A DNA stretch of 64,000 nucleotides, from contig MNCI01016379.1 of assembly GCA_015680685.1 (NCBI GenBank), positions 197,057-261,056 of the forward strand, in the 5' to 3' direction. The translations under genes and the position numbers were made by a program. Below the pieces are notes generated by a model. That model saw only the letters and a program-made list of their open reading frames with translations, had not been told where the DNA came from and made no database searches. Source of the stretch: Gnetum montanum. Its lineage: Eukaryota > Streptophyta > Gnetopsida > Gnetales > Gnetaceae. Positions 57,701 through 64,000 of the stretch are shown in pieces. How positions within the stretch are numbered: the first letter of the stretch is position 1; each line of letters begins with the position of its first letter.

Positions 57701-59700
57701 GTGGAGTCATAGAGTAAGCCCTATTATTTGGAATAGTAGCTTCAAGCATGAAGTCAATTTGATGTTAGATGGATATTAGTGGAGGAATTCATTCTAATTT
57801 AGCTTTGAAGACATTAGCAAACTCTTATATCAAATATTTCATAGGTAGAAAAAGTTTATTTTATGATTCCTCTTCACTTGTAATGGTAGAAATAATGATA
57901 GAGCCACGACTGTGTTCCTCATGTTCCTTAATATATTCTCTTTCACTAAGAAAATCAATGAAGCATTAATATATATATATTTCTTTTATTATTGCAATGT
58001 CATTGGAATCAATTAATAAATTTCATCTTTTCTAGGAGTTGGCCAAATATTTCTAGCCCCATCATAAGGAGCCTTGTTATCATAATTCTAATGTTTATTA
58101 AGTATAACTTTGGCACTATTTATGGGAAGAATTTCATATTGCATTTCATATTTGAAAGAACCAATCTTAAAAGATAAAATTCACCTTTCCTTTACCTTTT
58201 GAAAATGATCTCTAGAAAGTGAATACATTCTATAGGACTTCGGATAAGGAATTTTATTAAATTAAAGTCTAGCAATATATTTGAAAGAAATGACATTCTC
58301 TTGAGCTTCTCCATCTATTAAGATGTAAAGCAATTTACCACTAGAGAGACATCTAGCTGCAATTCTAAGGAGCATTTTCCTCAAAGGATCTTCACTAGCA
58401 TTGACATTTTCCATAAATGAATTAATTTCAGTAATATCTTTAATTAAAGCATCATTAGGATTAAATGCATTTGAAGAATCCTCTTTCTCTAAATTATGAA
58501 ATTTCTTATCCTTTGAAGATTTATGTTTCTTGCATTCCCATTGCTTATGTCACACTCTCCATAATTAAAGCATTGTATCTTGGAAGCATTACCATTTCCT
58601 TGACTTTTTAATTTCTTAGAAGTATCTTCAAATCTTGTCCTTCCTTAATTTTTTCTTGCTTCTCATGTGAATTATCATTGATATTACCTTTATCCATTGG
58701 TTCTTTATCTTCCTTAGAAGCATTGGAGTCTTTGTATTTAGAGTGGTTGGGACCTTTGTTAAAGCCTTAAAGTTTTCTTTTAAGCTTAAGATTAAAATTA
58801 AAAGTCTTATCCACAGTTTTAGGTTCATAGAAGGTAAGTTCTTATTGAAGTTTCTTATTTAACCCACCTTTGAATTTAGAAGCTTATTCATATTCCTTCC
58901 AATGTACGTTAGCTTGTTGAAAGCTTTGCAAAATTTCATGTAATACTTCTTTACACTTTTATCTCCTTGTCTCATGTGTTTCAACATTTGAATAGTTTAT
59001 TATCTATGATGAGACTTTTTAAATCTTTGGTTAAGCATAAATTACATGAGAGATCAATATTTGATAGGAATACCATTTCTTACAACATAAGAATGACTTT
59101 CCTTCTCCCATCATACTTGTGCCATACCTTCAAGTTTTATCTTAGTATATGATACCTTTTGATAAAATTATACATCTTAAAATTCAAAATAATTTTTAAA
59201 ATATTATAAGCTAAGAGAGAAAGGATTTAGTACCTTTCATTCCATTGAAGGATTTAACTTTAAAATGTGGCATTCTAAAAGCATTTCTAAAAGCTTTATT
59301 AAGAGGAAGCTCAATTTATTCACCTTTATTTCTTTGTGTTCTTGAAGAAAGTTTTTTCTTCCATTTTCTTGAAAAGATGAACCTTTGAGACTAATTTTCA
59401 ATACTTGGAGCGTGAAGAAGATCATAATCTTATTTGTCATTCTCTTCAAACTCTTCGTTATCAAAAGGAATATCATCTTCAAGAGGAGACATGAAGAAAT
59501 GTCTAGAAGAAGCCTTTGATGAAGAACCACTTGAGTTGTTCCCTTGCCTAGATGCCTTTGGTGAAGAGGAATATCCTTTGTTCTCTTATAGATTTTCAAG
59601 TTTCTTAGTAATGATCTTAAGAGCATTTCTCATACCTTGCTTGTCTTTAGTTAAAGCTTTGACTATCTTCTTCTTTGGAGCTATGATGAATATGATCTAA
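57701..59700 (-). pseudogene. gag: gag and protease region of element E
   Basis: Near 59290-59230 the minus strand reads FRMPHFKVKSFNGMKG, the usual beginning of the gypsy capsid region, preceded by Ser-rich and acidic stretches (59590-59420; DDIPFDNEEFEEND). Near 58575-58530 it reads QCFNYGECDISNGN, the remnant of a CCHC zinc knuckle with lost ligands. A protease cannot be made out in 57700-58500. Bases 59701-59785 are the short leader before the 5' LTR; no primer-binding site is clear. Confidence 0.6.
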
Positions 59701-59785
59701 AAAGATGAATTACACAAAATTTTATAAAGAAATGTAAAACATTAAGAAGATTTAAGATAATGAAATAAGTATTACTAGACTACAA

Positions 59786-60309
59786 TGAGATTATGTCAAC
59801 ACTTGGTCACATAGGTAAAAACGATAATATGTTGGCTTCTATTTCTTACAATGTCACATGGTTGCAATAATGTTGCAATCTCAGAAGATCCATAACTTAG
59901 AGACTACAATACGTTTCAAGCCATAGTAGCTTGCATCTTATCTTTTAGCTAAGAAAAACAAGGAATTAATTATTATAATGGACTAAGATAGATTGTAACT
60001 TGCGGTTACCTACAAAAATTAGCTATGATTCATTGGAACTTGTAGTAAACTCACATGTTCTTGCTCGACCTTGGAAAATACATGAAATTTGGAAATTCAA
60101 CAAACTATAATAAGCTGTAATCCATAACTACCTAAAGAAATAAATTTCAATCCATTATAATTCATAGTAACTTTGTAGTTTCTTGCTTGGGTTACAAAAT
60201 TATTCAAATAATTCCAAACAGATTGAAAAACATAAAGATGACTCCTATTATTACTAGAATATATTGAGGATAAAAAATAGCTTTGAAAGTGGGTTGAGGT
60301 TATCCATCA
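59786..60309 (-). repeat. 5' LTR of element E
   Basis: Direct repeat of 54501-54991; it ends near 60309 by comparison with the other copy. Borders are approximate. Confidence 0.6.
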
Positions 60310-62040
60310 TAAGTCATGATGGAATCATGGTAAGGTTATGATCTACCTTCAGCCATTCTCTACACTTTCTATTCTTTATTTTTGCAAACCTATAATATCA
60401 TGAGTCATTGTAAGATTATTGTAAGGTCATGGTACAACGTTTCTACCTTATTTTGTCATTTTCTATCATTTCTTATGAATTTCAATCAACCATAGATTAT
60501 GATTAAGTCATGGTATCTCCACCACAAGTCATGGTCAGGTTATGAGTAACTTTCAGTCATGGCTGTTTAACATATTTTTTGTCAATGGGTATTCTGAGAA
60601 AACCACAAATCATAATTAGATCATTGTAGGCTCATCATTAGTCACCATGAGTCATGATGAGATTGTGGTTAGGTTTTGGTACTTCATATTTTCTATTCTT
60701 AATTTCTTCTTGCTAGTGAAAGTAATTTGACTCACTTTGACATTTCTCTCTCTTGTTTGACTTAATTTGTGGATTCGTATCATGTTGGCTTGTTGATTTT
60801 AGTTTGGTATCAATTGTTGGATTTTTTTAAATTATTAGAAATGCTAGATGTTTTGTGGTTCCCTTCACCATCAATATTTGAAGTCCCTTATTTGGATATC
60901 TATATGGATGATTAGTTGTTAGTAGCTAGCACTAGGTTGTATGGCTTGTTAGACATGGTCTTCTTGGATATGTTTGGTATTTGACCCTTTCTAGGATGCA
61001 TTAATATGGATTTTATTGTAGGTTCTATCCTACATGAGAGAGTTATCAATGGCTCATCAATCCTTTTGTTCAATGCATCTAGCATGTTAAAGATAAGTTA
61101 TGGATAGTTCCTCTAGCATTAATAGTTAGGTTTGAAATTAATAATAAAACCATGCACATGATAGTTTAGTTTTTGATTTGATATTTAAAACTTTGGACAA
61201 GAACATACAAAAAAATTTAACAAATTTTAAACTAAATGTGATGTGTTCTAGTCTCCTTATTTGCAGGCTAATGGATGAAGTGGGAAAATTTGATTTGGTT
61301 ATATTCATTTTATGATGGATCAATGTTTAATGTTTTCTCTTTAATATTTGGATTATTTGTGCATACTAACATGTTTTTCAAACCAAAATATATTTACCTA
61401 TCCATCATGATAATTGTTCTTCATTCATCCAAAGAAGATGCTAAGGTTTCTTTCTCAATGTATGCTAATCCCCTATCTTATTACAGGTCACCAAGGCTAG
61501 GTGGAGCAATGAGATATCTTGGTGATTTTATTGATTTGTATTTCATGTTTGTGTTATTCCAGATTAGTCATTTATCTTTGGTGTGCATACACACATGCGC
61601 GCGCACATACACACATGGCACGCGTGCACGCACACACATGCACACACACACAAGCATTTGTGAGGCATGCTAAGATATTATTTCTCTTTTATGTTTCATG
61701 TATTAAATTGTGGTTTTATGTATGGATAAAATTTTTTTATTATTGTTGGATATTCATGAGTAGTTTTATATTTATGATATTATATCTCCTTTTAGTTAAA
61801 TTCAGTTTCTAACTTTTTATGTGTGTGTGTGTATTTGTTAATCAATTATATTTCTTTTCTTCCACTATTATACTCTCTTAGTTTTCTTTTGCCATGACTC
61901 CAACGTAAGTTTCCTTTCACTACTTTATTGCTACATTAATTTGTTTTAATTTTTATTTTCTTTATCATGATCAATCATTTATTAGGGGTTCTATACCAAA
62001 TGTAATTTTCTCCAATCTATGTTTAATAAGGAGGATGTTA
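60310..62040 (+). repeat. Right part of the 5' LTR of element F
   Basis: No gene. Bases 60310-60690 contain a loose repeat of variants of gagtcatgataagattatgg. A dinucleotide array lies at 61583-61653. The end of the LTR is placed a few bases before the primer-binding site; its terminal CA appears to be lost. Confidence 0.5.
61583..61653. repeat. Alternating purine-pyrimidine microsatellite, (AC)n with CGCGCG and CACGCGTGCACG
   Basis: The stretch alternates purine and pyrimidine almost perfectly (acacatgcgcgcgcacatac and following). Open frames of His/Thr repeats across it are not genes. Confidence 0.9.
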
Positions 62041-62045
62041 TAAGC

Positions 62046-62057
62046 TAGCATTAAAGC
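62046..62057 (+). other. Primer-binding site of element F (initiator Met type, decayed)
   Basis: TAGCATTAAAGC matches TGGTATCAGAGC at eight of twelve positions, and all four differences are transitions. The next bases, ataggtttgatga, are also typical of this element type. Confidence 0.55.
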
Positions 62058-62100
62058 ATAGGTTTGATGATTTCTTAATTTTGTGTTATTATATCTAATG

Positions 62101-62450
62101 ATGACAAGTGCTAGAGGTGGACATGATCATGGTAGGATGGTAGACTTTAGACCTAGCAACCCAACACTGACAACTAATCTCATTCTTGATCAAATGGAGG
62201 AAACTATGAAGAATCCCCAGGTTGAGCCTATAACTTAAACTCCTACTCCTACCTTGAATAATGAGATCAATTATGAAAACATCAATTGTTATTTATTCTA
62301 GTTCCTCCATCAACATATGAAGAAGAACTCAAACTCACCATTGATGCTTGTTGCTTCACAAAGTGGTGATGATGGTATATGATCAATAGAGCATATGCTT
62401 ATGAAGAAATTCAATAAGCTCATATTACATACCCTTTAGGATGAGAACAA
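62101..62450 (+). pseudogene. gag: gag N-terminus of element F, cut by H
   Basis: The frame starts MTSARGGHDHGRMVDFRPS, a Gly/Arg-rich start common in Tekay/Del-type gag. It continues through a linker to FLHQHMKKNSNSP and SIEHMLMKKFNKLILHTL, which occupy the place of the W-L-x-x-L-E-x-x-F segment of the capsid domain. Two or three stops interrupt it, and the LTR of element H starts at 62451. Low identity makes the lineage call tentative. Confidence 0.5.
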
Positions 62451-63855
62451 TGTAGCATTTGAAAAATTTGGTTGCTAGAAAACCAAAAATTCTAATGAAA
62501 TAGTTTTAACCCTTGATCTCGAGGGCCTCTATGAAAAAATAGGATTTGAGGTACCTTGGATGGTTTGGTAGATCACCCAAGGACTTAAGGAGGGTCAAAC
62601 ATGGGTAAGAAAAATGAAAATGTAATGTTGATTTGAGAAAATAAATGCATAGAAATAAAAAAAAATATCTAACTTACATGACAAAAATAAAACTTTAAAC
62701 TTTATTGTAAAAATAAAGGGAGATTCTAGGAATGTGTACAAGATGTGCCTAAGGTAGCAGGGGGGTTCACTTTGATGGGGGTTTGGAGTTTGTTGAAACT
62801 AGTGGCTTTGGATGCCACAGTTAGCTCCATGATCCAAACATTTCACAATGATTGATGCTATTGAACCTTACTACTCTCCTCCAAAGATCTATAGCATTAA
62901 AGATGCAGGGGGGGAGGGAGGGGTGAGATGTGTGGGGTTTTTTTTGGCTACCAAAAAGAGCAATGCTAGGATTCTTAAAGCCCAAGGTGCTCACCATTGT
63001 TATCAAACTTACACAATCTCAAAAGGGGTAACAATGGCTATAAGGGTTGTAGGTTCCACGATGTGGATGATTCAAAAGCTTTATGTTTGTAGGTTTGCCC
63101 AAAGCTCTTGAATGCAAAAAATATGGCCAAAATGCAAAGAGTGGAACCTTTATATGGTGCATAGGTTTGGGTTATATAAGTTTCAATGGCCATGAGTTTG
63201 GCTGCAAGTTTCTTCCTAATTGTTGAGAGATTTCTGCAACATATAGGTGTTATAGGTGTACAAATTCAGCTAGGTTACTATGTATGGTAAGTTTTGACAT
63301 TCCCATGACATCAAACCATTCCATTTACTAAAAATAGTAAACAAAAATTTTAGCCATGTTGGTTTCTTCCACCCATGCCAGGCCTTCCAACAATAATGTT
63401 GAAGTGCAGGTTCAATGCTAGAGCTGGAGTAATGCTAAAGCTTTGGGCCATGCTAGAGCAACACTGTGGGGAAGGTGCAATGCTGGGGGGTAAGAGTTGT
63501 ATCCCATTGCTGGGCATGGATGATGTTACACACCCACATTTATCTCTAGCATAGTAAATATTGTACCCCCCCCCCCCCCAACCAAATCCATCAAAATACC
63601 AATTTTAGGAGTCCTAAAGGTATCTTTAACCCCCAACACCCCCCGTAAGCCCAAATATAGGCATGATATGGATTTTTTTTCACTTGGGGATTAAGGCTTT
63701 AACCACTTATGAGGCATTTTTCATCCTTAAAAGCTAAAGTATGTGAAGTTGCCTCTCTTGGATTGTAATCTTCACATTTAAAATGAAAGTTTTGCCTTGG
63801 GTTTTATGAGGTGAGGGTTACAAATGTTACAACATGCATTTTTGGTGGTGTTTCA
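62451..63855 (-). repeat. 3' LTR of element H (Tat/Ogre family), 1405 bp
   Basis: On the minus strand it starts TGAAACACCACC at 63855 and ends at the complement of tgtagcattt (62451), matching the LTR ends of A and B. The whole LTR is the reverse complement of the solo LTR at 16503-17931. A minus-strand TATA candidate (CTTATATAACCC) ends at 63169. The five bases before it (62446-62450, aacaa) should be repeated at the far end of H outside the window. It contains a run of C at about 63567-63580. Confidence 0.87.
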
Positions 63856-64000
63856 TTGGTCCCTCTTTATTGGTGTTTGAAGGATCAACCCAAGATGCAT
63901 TGATAAAGAATACAAAACACCACTATAGGTCCATCACTAGCATTCCCTCTCTGTGATTGATTTAGTTGTGTAAAACCATGCCAAAGAGTGCTTGTGATTA
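63856..64000 (-). mobile_element. Polypurine tract and 3' internal sequence of element H
   Basis: The minus strand reads AAAGAGGGACCAA next to the LTR, and the following 100 bases match 32343-32440 of element B. This shows that 62451-63855 is a 3' LTR and that H continues to the right. Confidence 0.8.

Larger units (their letters stand above)
54501..60309 (-). mobile_element. Element E: decayed chromovirus-like Ty3/gypsy retrotransposon
   Basis: Two direct repeats of about 500 bases (54501-54991 and 59786-60309) flank minus-strand gag and pol. Shared phrases include agacccataacttagagac against agatccataacttagagac, and attggcttctatttct against gttggcttctatttct. Gag, reverse transcriptase and integrase are recognisable but full of stops and frameshifts. 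I could not find a matching target duplication, so the outer borders may be off by tens of bases. Confidence 0.72.
52557..62450 (+). mobile_element. Element F: Tekay-like Ty3/gypsy retrotransposon, 5' part
   Basis: An LTR start of the common gypsy form (TGTAACGTCTCATCCC) is at 52557. A decayed initiator-Met primer-binding site lies at 62046 and gag begins at 62101. Removing the nested element E (54501-60309) gives an LTR of about 3.7 kb, a size usual for Tekay/Del elements. Element H interrupts gag at 62451, and the rest of F would lie beyond the right edge. The lineage is inferred from LTR length, the LTR start and the gag N-terminus. Confidence 0.58.

Noticed and set aside
54501-60309. Target-site duplication for element E (candidate atgat at 54497 and 60316)
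   Set aside because: Using it would place the LTR ends away from TG/CA; no clean duplication was found.
61275-61812. Overlapping frames of 132 and 97 residues near the AC-repeat
   Set aside because: One is carried by His/Thr repeats from the microsatellite and hydrophobic AT-rich flanks; no domain and no splice or promoter context.
1-64000. Host protein-coding genes, tRNA or rRNA genes
   Set aside because: No frame matched a host family I know, and no cloverleaf or rRNA sequence was seen; tRNA-like motifs found are all retrotransposon primer-binding sites.

Overview
The window is nuclear DNA of a large plant genome. The clues are AT-rich sequence, plant-type LTR retrotransposons (Ty3/gypsy Tat/Ogre-like, Athila-like and chromovirus types, plus Ty1/copia), layered nesting and heavily decayed copies. 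A gymnosperm-like genome that purges transposons slowly would fit, but that is inference. I see no intact host gene, tRNA, rRNA or CRISPR array. Almost everything can be placed inside one of nine retroelements, which I call A to H and N.

Layout. Element A (1-9586, minus strand, cut by the left edge) is a Tat/Ogre-type element with a repeat-rich 1.29 kb LTR. It sits in the 5' LTR of element D (plus strand, from 9587). D is split by element C (11940-27112, plus strand, Athila-like, 5-bp duplication AGCAT). C holds a copia element G (14356-19917) with an internal inversion and a solo Tat-family LTR (16503-17931), and its own 3' LTR holds a solo copia LTR (25356-26410). The 3' LTR of D is split by element B (30485-51828, minus strand, perfect duplication CAAGG), a complete 21.3 kb Tat/Ogre-type element. 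B holds insertion N (44335-46827, duplication GATGG), which contains the 420-base assembly gap. To the right is a Tekay-like element F (LTR from 52557, gag from 62101). Its LTR is interrupted by a decayed chromovirus-like element E (54501-60309). Its gag is interrupted by the 3' LTR of another Tat-family element H (62451-64000, continuing past the right edge).

The most unusual content is in A and B. Both carry, on the strand opposite to gag-pol and between protease and reverse transcriptase, a multi-exon accessory gene of unknown function. Both copies keep the same intron position and phase and the same protein blocks. In B it is preceded by a plus-strand TATA box downstream of a 28-bp tandem array. 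A 27-30 bp minisatellite (core AGTTTAA) sits beside this gene and again after integrase. In both copies gag-pro and pol are interrupted mainly by in-frame stop codons. Many are TAG where the sister copy has Gln or Trp, which suggests decay by deamination of methylated cytosine rather than recent selection for coding.

Boundaries were set from TG/CA termini, target-site duplications, primer-binding sites, polypurine tracts and comparison of copies within the window. All are by-eye alignments.
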